In this document: in pieces, positions 1-11,164 of the stretch
Position numbering within the stretch: position 1 is the first letter of the stretch
Layout: the number at the start of each line of letters is the position of its first letter
Assembly: GCA_018398575.1 (NCBI GenBank)
Contig: JAGTXZ010000003.1
Coordinates: 3,162,001 to 3,226,000, forward strand
Origin: Ampelomyces quisqualis
Lineage: Eukaryota > Ascomycota > Dothideomycetes > Pleosporales > Phaeosphaeriaceae
Direction: 5' to 3'
Length of the DNA: 64,000 bases
Made by a program: the position numbers and the translations under genes
The notes under the pieces: model-generated
What the model was told of the DNA's origin: nothing
Seen by the model: only the letters and a program-made list of their open reading frames with translations
The model's database searches: none

Positions 1-3000
1 ATGAATAATACTGGCGAAGATTAAGTCCGACGTCGAATGACTGATATGTCATTGTTCCATAGCCACAACTGTCGCACGCCGTCTTACATACCCTCGCACC
101 ATTAAGCCGTTTCTCCATCTCCTATCTCGTTATCGCTCCACGACACATTATTACGAACTACGCCGCCTCAAGATATAACGCGGCAACATTCTCTTATCAA
201 GCTTAGTTCTTGGACAGCCACTACCTCTTACATGTAATCATTAATACGAACAACGAACGCGGGGAAATATCATGATCAATATGGCGCTGGACCTGGACCA
301 AAACACACGATCTACGGCGTTTTATTTCTGTACGCTTTTCACCTGTCTCTCTTTGGATATATACCGGACAGAGGTCCTTAACGACGGCGTTGAAATTTGG
401 CCCAGGCCCTGATTCATGTCTTTTTATTTGTGCTCCATGTCCTCGAGACTTTTTGTGCGTTTCTGTTGTATACCGAAACGAGAATGAGCGCCATGACAAT
501 ATGCGCCTATCTAGATAGGCAGGAAAATACCGACGCAAAGCCAATTCAATTGGTCCTTTTACGGCGCGAAACAACTCGTGACAATCCCATCCCACCCCCT
601 TTTTTTCCAGCCTCTTTGTGTGATGTGAGGTCTGAGGTATCCAACGCAAGTCGTCATGTAGATCGCCACTCGAATGACGATTTGGGCGAGTACATAGGTC
701 CGTCCCAAACCGTCGAACAATTCGGATTTCTCCGCAAAGGCCAACCACGTCATGGAGTCGGCAAGTTCCTTCGCCGTCTCCTGCTCTGTTACGTACTCAC
801 TCACTATTCGCTGCACAACTAAGTAACCACCCTGCAATTCAGCAACTACTCACCCACACCACACTCCTACCTCTGCATCTCCTACCTCGTCGCCCAGGAA
901 AAACACACTGATTTACCTATCTTGCCCCAACCGTTTTTTTCTGCTCCCTTCGTCGGGCCGATTCATCCTTGCATCGTTCGCCACAGCCCAATTGCTCATG
1001 GGTGATGCTCCGTAGATGGCTTTTGCCATGCGGTCGTGGGAACGCGCAAACACACCTTGAAACGTAAAAAAAAAAATCAGGACTCGGTAGGCTTCGCAGG
1101 TATAACTGTTTCGTTCTTTTGCTGTTCCGGTTCGAGTAGGTGTCGCGGTCAGGTAGGTAGGTATTTGTGCTGTTGCTTTTTATGCTTTGTTTTCTTTTTT
1201 TTTTGTTCTTTTTTTCCCTTGTTTTTTGGAGGGGGCGAGTTTCGGGGCTTGGGGTGTGTGTGGCTTGTTTGGTCTGGAGGGGAAGGGAGTCGCTGGGATA
1301 CGGCAATGGCGTAGATGGAAGAGGTTGAGTGATTACTCCGTACGAATTTTTCCCTGCGAGGCTAGACAGGCTGCGGTGGTATATAGCTTGGGATGTTTCG
1401 AGGTTTAGTTGTGAGAGATGGAGTTAGTACGCTGGGGGATTGATGGAGGAGTTGGTACTTTGGGTGCAGTAGTGTATGGGCTGCAGGTGCGAGTGTGAAG
1501 AGCGTTTGGATGATTTTCTTGCTAAAATATTGTTGCGAAGCGGCGACAATGGTATCATGTATGCACTTGCGTACACCCTACGCGTATCTCGCCGTCATTT
1601 CAATATTGCAATCTCGGACTCTGCCATCCATAAGTTTGTGTCATATTCTGCAGTTGGTTTCCCTTCTCTGCTTTCCTCAGCACGAGTGCTTGACGGAGGT
1701 CGAAGCATATGCGTCCGACTGGATGATGACTTGGAGCGTTCTGGATCATGACCGTGGTGTAGAGTAAACAGTAGCTAGCCAGTGGATCACCAAAGCATCA
1801 CAGACGACTGCTGCTTATCGGCAAAGTAGATTTGAAGGCGACACGATAAACTATCTTCGGCAACACAAAGTGCCATACATACAGTTAGTTCCCAGCTCCT
1901 CACACATAGTGGCGACGAAGTATATCATGTTGACCTTCACCGGGATTTCGATCAACTCACCATTAATCAGACTCCCCCAGAGTAATTCGCATAGATGGTG
2001 CTGCACAGTAGTCTCATTTGTTGCGATTGAGATATGGTACCTGTACATAAAGATTTGGGCGAGTACTCTGTTCGACAATTACTCAGAGCAGGTAGAAGAA
2101 TGCGTCAGTAAGGACAACATCAACCAACGTGCTCCCAGACAGTATATTTATCGAGGTTTTCCCACTGATGCCAAAGTAACACCGACGATTCGCTAGACCC
2201 TGAATGACGACCGGTTCTAGGCGCGCAGCTTTGACTAGAACGATGAGTGCCACCAAGAGATTTGCGAGTAGACAATCGCTGTCGAGATCGTGATTCATAT
2301 CGGATTGATTCGTATGATGGCAAGGCACACATACTGCGACGAAAAGAGAGCAACCAGGCAGCTTTCATGACTTTAACAAGATAAAATTGGAACTTTCTGC
2401 CCCATCTATCGATACGTGCTCACAGAAAGCAAGGCCAATCTCAGCATTTTCACGCGTTCCAGGCGTTGCTGATTGTGAGGCGCAGACGCCAAAATTGTGT
2501 GGCTACCGATAGTAATCGAGGTCCGTGGAGAGTGAAACCGAGTTAGCATTTTGCACCAGGATCGATTCTTCCCCTGCCTATTCGCGTGTGTAGGAGTACA
2601 ATCGTGAGTTCTTGGGGTTGCTACAGGAATGCATTGCAGAAGATTCAAAAGTATGGCGATGAAAAAGCGTGGAATGCACCTATGCGAGGTTATTGTAGTT
2701 AGCTTAAAAGGCCAGCAGGATGAGATTCATTGCTAAAATATCGAAAAAGAAAGGTTTGCGAGCGGAGGAATCACAAAACATTGATGCGAGACAATGATAT
2801 GTTACCATCTCTGACGTTGTCAGCATGTGGTGATGATGCTGGAGAAACTTGAAAGCGAAAGCGAAAGCATCCGGTCTGAAACCTGCAATGACTTGATTGC
2901 GCAGAGTATGAGATAAGCACTGCATTGCGATTTCACCATGAGCAGATTCTAAACTGTAACTTACTTGAGCATGAAATCAGGAGCCTCGACCTCTTCATCC

Positions 3001-3331
3001 CCGTGCATCTAATCGATGTCGCCTCTCAGGGACATCATATCGTCGCTTTCGTTTGATATGTACTAACTGGACCTCTCAGAGACTAGGTCTAGATGTTGAT
3101 TTGGTGCCTTTGACGTGCATACCTGGATTTATCAGTGGGCGACTACGAAAGCGCGAATCGAATTCCCACCAAATCCACGGAGAACCGACTGTTTCTGCCG
3201 CACGTATTATCGTTTGAACATATCCACTGCTCTCCGCAAGCCCATTAAATACCCAGGTATATCCCTTCTCAGGCTTGGAACAGCATCATTGAGAATGTTC
3301 AGGTGTGTTGAGCGCAACTGTGACGCCTCCT
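1..3331. other. Gene-poor left flank
   Basis: I see no convincing gene here. Open frames are short, low in complexity or lack an ATG. The stretch at about 1060-1250 is rich in homopolymers (A and T runs), and read on the minus strand it looks like a pyrimidine/purine-biased promoter or leader. One copy of the recurrent 9-mer TACTCCGTA lies at 1334-1342. Confidence 0.5.
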
Positions 3332-3651
3332 TCAAGCATCTTTCATAATGTCGTCCTCCTGTCGACGAGTCTCACTTGACAGCGACAATCTATCTAGAGC
3401 GATCTTCGTTGCGAGCTCATCCACCATATATTTGATGTCGAGGTACTGAGTGCTGGTTGGCCCAAAGGTTGCCAATGCATTGCGCAAAGAAGACTGGAGC
3501 TGCAGGAATTGTTAGTTGAGCAAGGTGAGTTACTGCAATAAGCACTTCGTCCCCGCCCACGCCATGGGTCCAAGTCCACTCCCAAATTTCAGGTCATAGG
3601 GTAGATTGTATCACTTACACAGATAAGTAAATCTTCTTGCTGAGTGGGCAT
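3332..3651 (-). CDS. Small hypothetical protein, two exons (66 aa)
   Basis: I do not recognise the family. Exon 1 is 3619-3651 (11 codons from ATG), the intron is 3500-3618 (donor GTAAGT, acceptor CTGCAG), and exon 2 is 3332-3499, ending in TGA. Both junctions are phase 0. The product is a soluble, probably helical polypeptide: the exon 2 part begins LQSSLRNALATFGPTSTQYL and ends with an acidic/basic tail (RRQEDDIMKDA). It has no signal peptide, membrane segment or cysteine pattern. A good TATAAATA lies about 210 bp upstream on the same strand, and a GTAAGT/CAG pair between about 3660 and 3775 could be a 5'-UTR intron. The gene is supported by splice signals and promoter only, so it could be part of a longer gene or an RNA. 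Confidence 0.45.
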
Positions 3652-3862
3652 TGTTGCGGTCGCTTGAGCCTCGGACTGGGAGCACAGCGTAAAACTGACT
3701 ATTGTGAAAGTGTCTAGAACTCAGGAATCACCGGCCGAGTGGTAGGTTTTGTTCGTTGAGCCCGGTAGTACTTACATGCAAGATTGTAAAGTATTGAAGA
3801 AGAAAGTGCTCTTCTTTCACGCTACCATAGCGGGGTCGTCAGTGGGGCATGCTCGGCTCGCT

Positions 3863-3870
3863 TATTTATA
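3863..3870 (-). promoter_or_regulatory. TATA box
   Basis: Perfect TATAAATA on the minus strand, about 210 bp upstream of the start codon of the small gene at 3332-3651. Confidence 0.4.
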
Positions 3871-4048
3871 ACACAATTGAACAAAGGCTTCTCCTTAAAT
3901 TTCGCTATACATGATCCCAGTGGTCCTGAAATTTCGAGTCAAAGGATGGGGAACAAACCTGGGAGATTCGTGCGCATATCGCACGTGCCAGACCCACGAC
4001 AGGTTTGTAATGCTGGTCGGTAACAATCTTCACAGACACGACCTGATT

Positions 4049-5554
4049 TTACGCCAGGCTCGCTTCAATAACAACATCAATTGCATTCGGATGTCCCCAC
4101 ATACCATCCACTTTGAAGCCCACCGATTCCAGCAAACTTCTAAACTGTTTCTCTGTCCTCTCTTGTCCCGATAGCGACTGCATGACATTGACGTCCAGCG
4201 ACGTTAGTGCCCAGGGAGCATTTCGATCCGGTATGAGCAGTTCTTTGATGAGGAGTTTAGAGTAGCCAGGCGTCATGGCAGGAATGATATTCCTAAGGAT
4301 TCGGCGACATGCGTCATCGGAAGAGAAGTCGTGAAGAATGTGTTGGAGCACGTATGCTCTCGCACCTTTGATGTGTTAGCAAATTTGCCATTCGAGCTTG
4401 GCTGCATAGCAGATAGCCGGATGAAGGTACCTTTAACAGGCTGGACTTGGTTCCAATCTCCGATCTGCGCTTCGTATCCATCTTGATCCGCGTTGTCGAC
4501 AACATGCTTCAGTTCCTGCAAAATGAGTCGCCCTTTGACGTCTGGGCCAAGAGCTTTTCGCAGTATGCCCAAATTGCCAGCGTTGCCACCTCCGATATCG
4601 ATGATCAGAACGTCGTCGTCGGACCTGGGGCCTCCTTGAACGAGCCGCTCTCGTAGGGGATACCACCCATCTTCCCAGAAGAAAGGTTTACCGGCATTGT
4701 ACATTTGTATCATGCCGCCAAAGCGCTGGCCCATAACTGTGTTTTCTTCGAAGTATGTGTAGAGAGACTCGTTGGGCATGTTGTTAGCATGTTGGAATGG
4801 GCCGTTGTCGATGTCAGCAGGATTTTGATGGTTGATGGAATCGAGGAAAGATGGAACCTTCCAGCCGACATTGTAGAAGTCGTCAAACCTGCCGGTTACA
4901 AAATCAGTATCAAAGGCAAGTGGTCGCTGACGAGAGCAAAGACTTACATGAAGACCAGGGCATCTTTGTAGAATTTCTGCCTGAAAGAGGATGATAGTCG
5001 AGTGCTAGTATACGTATCGATATCTATTTCACGAATGGTACCATTTGCCGCAAGATGGCGCAGAAATCGAGCTGAATATGAGTCAGGCATTGTTCGTTGG
5101 GTCTTCTCCATCGCGAATGTATGATCGAACTTTTGCATGACCTGACAAATACATGATTGACTTACCAACTACTCGCTGATCCGCTCCAGCATTCTCAGCA
5201 AGCTGATTACTCGTCTTTCCCGGCTCTCCAACTCCACCCAGATAATCGAAAACTCCCCATTGTATCGCAAGGCGAATAGCTAGATAATGACCAGGCTAAA
5301 ATATTGCTCGTTAGCGCCAATCTTGAAATGGAAGCCGTGGCGCAAGGCCTGACCCAGCAGTATGGTGACGATCACGTGTTGCGAACCTGATTGAATGTAA
5401 GGCGAAAGACGGCTTCGTCTGGTCGCTGCAGCTCATTTATGAGTGCATCAGTTAGGCCGAGGAGTTGGTGACGATCGGCATTGGAGAGCTTCTCTCGAAG
5501 GCCACTGGCCTGATCGACCAATTGCTTGATTTGAGAGATGGGGTCAGACTCCAT
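4049..5554 (-). CDS. SAM-dependent O-methyltransferase, class II plant/fungal type
   Basis: Probably methylates a hydroxyl on a small aromatic or polyketide metabolite using S-adenosylmethionine. Five exons join in frame: 5387-5554, 5166-5295, 4948-5071, 4431-4888 and 4049-4365. They give 398 aa, the usual length for fungal O-methyltransferases of secondary metabolism. The N-terminal third is a winged-helix dimerisation region (PGHYLAIRLAIQWGVFDYL). The SAM-binding loop is VLIIDIGGGNAGN in exon 4. The catalytic histidine lies in exon 5 in the family signature YVLQHILHDFSSDDACRRIL, followed by the usual KLLIKELLIPD strand. I took the second Met of the open frame (MESDPISQ) because it opens the first helical domain. 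The nearest neighbour is a broken methyltransferase. I see no polyketide synthase or peptide synthetase nearby, so the substrate is unknown. Confidence 0.88.
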
Positions 5555-6307
5555 GTGTGAGTGGCCAAGTGAGAAGAGCACAAGGGATAATTGTTAGGCA
5601 TTCACTTGTGTTGTCAGACAGCTGAACATGTGTACAGGAAGCGACGCAGGGTCCAAGTATCTGTAGAACAAGGTAGACCGTAGCGAGTTAGCACTCTAAC
5701 GTATTCGGCTGCTTAGCCAATCGTCTGCATGACTAGCGCACACATGTGCCCGTAAACCTGCCAGTCGAGGTTAAGCGTACGCGCCAATGGCGGGGCCGTA
5801 AATTCTGCATGCAGTTAGTGCATCGCCATGTATTAAGTTCAGCCAAGGTTATCCTAAGTTGTGTAGAAAACTCTGCTGGTCAAGCATAATCGGCTGGATT
5901 GCGTCTTGAGACGACTGCAGAGGTTCGGTGTGTATACCGGATCCAGACAGAATCAACGAAGAAACGTAGATCCTGCTCCTCTATACTCGCTGTATGTCTT
6001 TCTTGAGATGATTTTCGCAGAAAATTTAAGAACAAACTACGAAGATGTAGAAGTGAATGGCTTTCTTCCATGGACAACAACAAATTTCACATTCATGTGG
6101 TGCCTTGGATTGAACAACTCTCTCCGCGCAAGGGCGGTTAAAATCTTCAATTCGCTTTCTGATCTTTGTAGCGCTGTTGTAAAGTATCGGAGCAAGAAGG
6201 AGTCTAGCCCCTGATCAATGTTGGCTAGTTCGAATGAGCCGACCTTTTCAGGTATTTATCTCTCGGCCTTGTCTGCATTCGCTTTTTCACCTGCTATAGC
6301 AATGGAG

Positions 6308-6369
6308 AAATGCTTACCATCGCCCAATAGGTATGGGGAAATGCTTACCATCGCCTAATAGGTATGGGG
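6308..6369. repeat. 31-bp tandem duplication at a splice-donor site
   Basis: Two 31-bp copies (6308-6338 and 6339-6369) differ at one position. Each contains GGTAAGC on the minus strand, so the duplication doubles the likely 5' splice site of the LaeA-like gene. A period of 31 is not a multiple of three. Confidence 0.85.
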
Positions 6370-6857
6370 AGGATAGTTTCACTGCCGTCTCCAAAGCCGG
6401 TAGCTATGAATTGGTCTCTCCATTTCAGTGATTCCTCCCATGGAACTCCCATCTGCCTTCCATATTCGAAAAGCAGTTGTGAGGTTTCCGCGTACGCAGA
6501 TGTCTCAAGGTCGATACTCTTGTCTTCGCAATAGGTTTTGGGATAGGTCCTTTCCAATTCCAGATAGCCTCCTCGCTTAAGGTGGTCATACGCTTGCTGG
6601 ATCACTCGTGGCCAATCTCGTATTGCCATCAAAAGCTCTCGGCCAAAGATAACGTCGAAGCCATTCCTGTGGAACAGACAGTCCTCTTCGATATCCTCGA
6701 TTTCGAATTGGAGATTGGATGGGACCCAGGTCGGCTGTGTCGGTGCAAGGTCCACGCCAGTCACTGATGCCGACGGGTATTTATCTGCTATATTGATAGC
6801 CCATATGCCAGAGCCTGTGCCAAGGTAGAGAATCTTCTGTGGTTGCTCTGTTATGGG

Positions 6858-6881
6858 TGCAAGGTGAAGTGCAAGGTGAAG
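6858..6881. repeat. 12-bp tandem duplication inside the methyltransferase
   Basis: Two exact copies of TGCAAGGTGAAG give a duplicated four-residue block (LHLALHLA) just before the SAM-binding motif of the LaeA-like gene. The length keeps the reading frame. Confidence 0.85.
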
Positions 6882-7117
6882 TTTTCCGTTGAGTAGTAGC
6901 ATGAATTTCGCGTGCTGAAGGTCGTTGCGATCTTGCTCCTGTTCGTCTAGGGGTATGCCCTGTAGAGTTTTGCCATACGAAGCATATCTGCGGCCATTCT
7001 CATCGACGCTGCGAAGAATGGATGAAGCTATGGAGGACAGATACGAGGTCGATGTCGACTCCGCGTAGCCTTATCTGAAAATCCATCGCTATCGACGACA
7101 ATCTGTTCATCCGACAT

Positions 7118-8078
7118 GGTTGCGGTAGATATGTATGGTCAAGATTCGAACTTGGGAAATGAGGGCCGTGGTCGTTGTCTGGAAAACTCTCGGCATCTTG
7201 CGGGGATGTCGTCCCGCGGGCTGTGCGTGAACGCCCGAAGGATAAAGCACGACGGTCATCGCGCCTCCAAATTCAAGGTTCAAGGATATTTTGGGCTTCC
7301 AGCAGTTGTCAGTTGTAAATTGTCACGCTCAACTGTCGATCTAGAGAAGAGACACAGAATCGCGGTCCAATCTCACGGAAGAATTGTTGCTGCACAGCAC
7401 TGACCCGGCAGTCGCGAACACGGCTTTTCACCTCTGACCCCCGCAGATCTTGCTGAAAACGTCTGTGCTGTTGACAACGGGTCAGTATTTGTACACAGCG
7501 TTCATTGTTCCTCTACAGGTTAGGTCCGTTGAAGCTCAATGATGTATATGCTCGAACCATTAAGCATAATATGTGTCGCAGCCAAACGTAGATGCTGCTC
7601 GTCCGAGAACGTTGGTCTGAGACCCCACCCCTATCGGTCCTCGGATGGCGTATTCTGTATTACAGAATCTCATCATGAGGTTATCTTATTGCCTTGTGAC
7701 GGGGATGACATTAAGATCGGGCAATCAGCTGATGTGATCTTGGCTTGTATATATGGACGATCGTGGACAAGCCTGTGATCTGAGTTGGGGAGTAAACCCG
7801 ACCCACTATATTGCCGCGCATCTGCACCCTGCTGACGACTTCACGGTGTAGACTCCCTGATGCCACGAGCATACATGTGCTATACCCCGAGACCTTTCCG
7901 GCCGGTCACCTTCCACCATCTCGAAAGCGTCATGTGGCTCGTGTCTATGCCCTTCCACCAGCAGAAGCCGAAGCACACTGCCCACGTAGTCGACAGGATA
8001 AGTCCCAGCCCAACGAGATTTGAGTTCTTCCAGGACCAAACTTCCTTGTCCTGTGCCGTAGTCAGTTTTTGGCAGTCT
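7118..8078. other. Gap with one membrane-like reading, no firm gene
   Basis: No firm gene. On the minus strand about 7880-8090 reads as a hydrophobic stretch (NLVGLGLILSTTWAVCFGF) followed by a basic tail and a stop. It could be a 3' exon of the CIA30 gene just upstream, but the only GT-AG junction I found would need a 34-nt intron. A TA-rich promoter-like stretch sits around 7700-7760. Confidence 0.35.
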
Positions 8079-8857
8079 TCAGAGCTTGGTTTTAGATCTG
8101 CGGCTCACATTCTGACCGCTGACTATTCCACCCTCCAAGTCGTCGGCTTGCGAGACGGCTTTTATGGACTTCATTTCGAGCGAGAATTCGCCTTGTTGCT
8201 CACCGAAGAAACTTCGATTCATGATGCTGAATCTCTTGATGTTCTTCGTGTCCAAATCTCCTGCATCTTTCTTTTCCTTTCCTCTATAAGTAGGCCTTAA
8301 TTGACTCCATGGAATATACAGTCCTTCGGCTCCTGCGTCAGTGAAGTCATATCCAAACAAAGTCAGCGTATTACAGAGTTACTAGGCGCTGATTGAACAT
8401 ACTCCCAACTAATTGTACTCTGCTCTCTCCCTGTCTCAGGATCTACCGGCAGAATCTCATCCTTGATAACAAATGTGTACTTCTTGCCATCCGTCTTTAC
8501 CAAATCGATATGAATGCCCGAATACGATGACAGGTCCCAAGTGCGTGTTTCGGTATCAGTGCGTTGAGATGCAAAACCTGCTCCACCAAGCGTGGTAATA
8601 TCCAGATTTCCGTGGAACCGCGCAATGGTGGATGAGCAATCGAGGTAGGACTGTGATTTCTAGGTCAAAATTCCGCTCGAGGAAGCTTTGTGAGGGGAGA
8701 CTTACTTGAGATGCGCCACCGCGGACGCGGTCGTCTGAAGAGGTCCAGTCTGATGAGGACCAGCCGCTGGTAAAATGTTAGAAGATGGTAATGCATTGGA
8801 AGCAAATGACACGTACTCGTCGCCTCCAAAGAGTACTTTCTCTAGAGATTTCCCCAT
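8079..8857 (-). CDS. CIA30-domain protein (complex I intermediate-associated protein 30 family)
   Basis: CIA30 proteins assist assembly of mitochondrial NADH dehydrogenase in Neurospora; other members of the fold have different roles, so the exact job here is inferred. Exon 1 starts at 8857 (MGKSLEKVLFGG). Exon 2 carries the hallmark WSSSDWTSSDDRVRGGASQ, and exon 3 continues SYLDCSSTIARFHGNLDITT to GREQSTISWEY. The last exon contains GLYIPWSQLRPTYRGKEKKD and RFSIMNRSFFGEQQGEF, the usual C-terminal beta strands. Introns 1 and 2 have clean GT-AG borders (exon 1 ends at 8817; the CAA|GTAAGT donor ends exon 2). The junction before the last exon is not resolved: the donor GTATGT is clear but I found no in-phase acceptor. 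The C-terminus may therefore extend beyond the stop at 8079-8081. No mitochondrial presequence is obvious. Confidence 0.75.
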
Positions 8858-9147
8858 CTTTGTAACCTTATGTATGTGCAATGTTTCCGTGCGGAAGAAA
8901 AGTTGATGATCATCGTCGTCTCAATCGAGTAATGACCTCATTTCGCGATTCGTCCGTGCGCACTTTGATTGAACCTGCCCGCATCGCACCCCAGCTAGTT
9001 CACTCCAGGCTTTTTGCCCGCGTCCGCTTCTTGTTCTAGATGAACCTAGGTTATCTGAAACTTAAAGATCATTATGTTGCACAGATCAGCGTAGTGAATC
9101 CCCGGCAAAGTACAACGAGATGGACTTCCGGCCCTCCAGCTCCAACA
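8858..9147. promoter_or_regulatory. Divergent promoter, CIA30 gene / DUF202 gene
   Basis: About 290 bp separate two head-to-head start codons, so both promoters must lie here or overlap the leaders. No TATA box was recognised. Confidence 0.5.
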
Positions 9148-9810
9148 ATGGATCGGACCAAGCGATCCTCGATGAACCATACCACCCGTTCTACAGCATC
9201 TTGGGCGGAAAGCCAATCCTCGTAAAACAGTAGCTGCTTCCTCAGTCTCATCCGTCTTCCAGACTAATTCCGAACTAGAGGTAACGACTACGATCGCGCA
9301 GTCTTTAAAGAACGCCCATTCCTAGGCGTGCTGTTGTTTGACAATGTATCTTCCGATGCTAGAGACCATGCGGCGAATGAGCGAAGTATGCTTGCGAATC
9401 CGTTGAAGAGTTGGCGTGTCGAGTTAATTGCCATGCAGCGTTCCTTTCATGGTTGAAATTGAGCGTGTACATGGCTATTGTCTCTGTGGCCATTGTGTTG
9501 TCATTTCATCTCAAGTCAGAGCCGTCTCGTTTAGGTACGTCAGTTTCTCAGTGACATCTTGTAGAGGTCGAACGGCTTACGTTGGACAGAGAAGCAGATT
9601 GCCCTACCACTGGGCGTTGTTTTCTGGATTCTGTCGTTATTGTGTCTCGCGTCTGGGCTTGCGAATTATATTGAAACGGTCACGCGATACAGTAGGCGAG
9701 AGGCGAGGGTGCAGACGGGTTGGAAGACGCAGGTTGTATTCACAGTGGTGGCTACGTCGATTGTTGCAGCCTGTGTACTGTTTCTCTCTACTAATTCGCA
9801 GAGACAGTAA
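9148..9810 (+). CDS. DUF202 integral membrane protein (YidH-like)
   Basis: Four exons in consistent phase: 9148-9221, 9279-9385, 9439-9534 and 9590-9810, giving 165 aa. Exons 2-3 carry the family signature ARDHAANERTFLSWLKLSVY, whose last part begins the first membrane helix (YMAIVSVAIVLSF). Two more hydrophobic helices follow (LPLGVVFWILSLLCLASGLA and VVFTVVATSIVAACVLFL). DUF202 proteins are small three-helix membrane proteins of uncertain function. The fold also occurs in vacuolar transporter chaperones, but no SPX or polyphosphate-polymerase part is present. The start is uncertain: ATG 9148 is the one in phase with the first junction, ATG 9040 is an in-frame alternative, and a second reading from 9120 cannot be spliced in frame. 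Confidence 0.75.
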
Positions 9811-9968
9811 ATATTGTCATGATCTCTTCACTTCTTCGATACCCAGTCTTGGCTCGTCTGACGATGCCAGGGCCATCAAAATTGACTTTCTCATCAAGGT
9901 CGTTTCTTCCTGCTTAAGCCCGAACTTCCACGGCGGTGAGTGACGCACATCTGGTACTTCCGTTCCAA

Positions 9969-10885
9969 TTAATCTGCCTCGAGGATGGCCCAGGTCTGAT
10001 CGTCAACGGTGGTGTAGATGAGACCGCCAGCCAGCAAGTCGTCGCCCGCCCGCGCCACATCAGCACTATCGATACCAAGTTTAGCCGAGATATCGTGTTG
10101 ATGGAGGCCTTCGTTCGACTGCTCTGATTCCCTCAGACACTGGAAGACCTTCTTGGCAACTTGATTGTATCCTGCGAGGTCATAAGCACCAAAACTACCG
10201 CCACCGGCCTGTTGTCCAGCTCCGTTGACGGCAGCCGCGCCTGCGCCTGCACCAGTGTTTGCGCCACCAGGAGGTCCGCGCGTGATGTGTAAGTGGACTG
10301 CGGTGGCTTCGAGCAGGTGGTAAGAGACTTCGTTCATGTCCTCTACCGGCCGTATGATTTGGGCACCGACAGATCGTCGGTCGTTGAAGCTCTTGAGCTT
10401 GCCCCATGCTCTGCAGTAGGCGCCTTCAACGAGCTTCACTTTGGAGGGGTTTGTCTGATCGACAGCATCCGAGTCGACCCATTGCTTGACCTCTATGCTG
10501 CCGGTGCCGTCGTCCAGTCTGTAGGTCGTGTTGGTCGTTTGCGTTGAAATGTTGCGTATTTGGCCGACAAATGTGAGCTGGGGGCCGGTTAACAAGTGCG
10601 AGAATTCGGCGACGTCCAACGTACCTGAGACACGGGCGAGCCGTCGACCTTGAAGGTGTCGTTACTGCCGGGCTCAAGCTGGGCGTCTAGCAGTTGTTTG
10701 ATGGTCACGGGACGCAGCGTGTCCTGCGTGAAATCCTTCCTGTTGCCGGGGCTCTGCTGGCTGCCATCGCCGGGAATGAAGCCTCCCCCGCCAGCGCCGC
10801 CGCCAGCACCGTACGAGGTATATGAGGTTTCGTAGCCGCTGTAGTCTCGAATCTTGTTAGCGTGCTGATTTTGAATTGTCATCAC
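9969..10885 (-). CDS. RFA2: Replication protein A 32-kDa subunit (RPA2/Rfa2)
   Basis: Middle subunit of the heterotrimeric single-stranded-DNA-binding protein used in replication, repair and checkpoint signalling in the nucleus. Exon 1 10625-10885, intron 10578-10624 and exon 2 9969-10577 give 289 aa, close to the usual 270-280. Order: a short Gly/Ser/Tyr-rich N-terminus with GGGAGGGGF, where RPA2 is phosphorylated in other species; the OB fold (LRPVTIKQLLDAQ, LTFVGQIRNISTQTTNTTYR, LDDGTGSIEVKQWVDSD); a glycine/alanine-rich linker; and a C-terminal winged helix (GLHQHDISAKLGIDSADVAR). The two N-terminal Met codons (10885, 10882) sit just before the conserved tyrosine-rich start; an upstream exon cannot be excluded, but the ATG at 10901 does not splice in phase. 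It is head-to-head with DBP10 and tail-to-tail with the DUF202 gene. Confidence 0.92.
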
Positions 10886-10969
10886 AGGACTGCATACTCA
10901 TGCTGCTGTGTTGCTGTGAGGGGTGACACAGTGGCGTGTACCTGGCCTGGCCTGGAGGCGGAGGGCAGA

Positions 10970-10984
10970 ACGCGTCCGACGCGT
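10970..10984. promoter_or_regulatory. Two MluI cell-cycle boxes (ACGCGT)
   Basis: ACGCGT occurs at 10970-10975 and 10979-10984, in the 279-bp gap between the RPA2 and DBP10 start codons. In yeasts this element binds MBF and drives G1/S transcription of replication genes, including RPA subunits. That it works this way here is inferred from the motif and the neighbour. Confidence 0.55.
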
Positions 10985-11164
10985 CTGCGAAATTGCGGGG
11001 CACGTGAAGACTAACTTAGCTCGGCTAGCGCCCCTGCACGGCAAATGGCCCGTGCTCGGAAGGCTCGAACTTTTTCTGGACAAGATGCTCCGTTCACCCC
11101 CTCGACTCCAAGGCACAGTCGAGCCACACACTCGGCCTGCGAATTCACTCGCCGACTGACCGAC

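Larger units (their letters stand above)
6037..7117 (-). pseudogene. LaeA-like SAM methyltransferase, frameshifted
   Basis: The 6345-6902 segment encodes a class I methyltransferase core with glycine-rich motif ILYLGTGSGIWAINIAD, acidic motif VTGVDLAPTQP and post-motif FDVIFGRELLMAIRDW, typical of the LaeA-like family common in filamentous fungi. The N-terminal part starts at an ATG (7115-7117; MSDEQIVVDSDGFSDK) but must shift by one base near 7068 to enter the frame that carries the family-like VDENGRRYASYGK segment; without the shift it stops at TAG. The family-like C-terminal segment (SFELANIDQGLDSFLLRYF to a TAG at 6037-6039) also cannot be joined in phase by the obvious GTAAGC donor. The core remains open from an internal ATG at 6902, so an N-truncated protein is possible. 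Two tandem duplications lie inside it. Recent decay is the simplest reading. Confidence 0.65.

Noticed and set aside
9120..9233. Alternative DUF202 start reading MDFRPSSSNNGSD
   Set aside because: Looks protein-like but ends at a stop and cannot be spliced in phase to the DUF202 exons.
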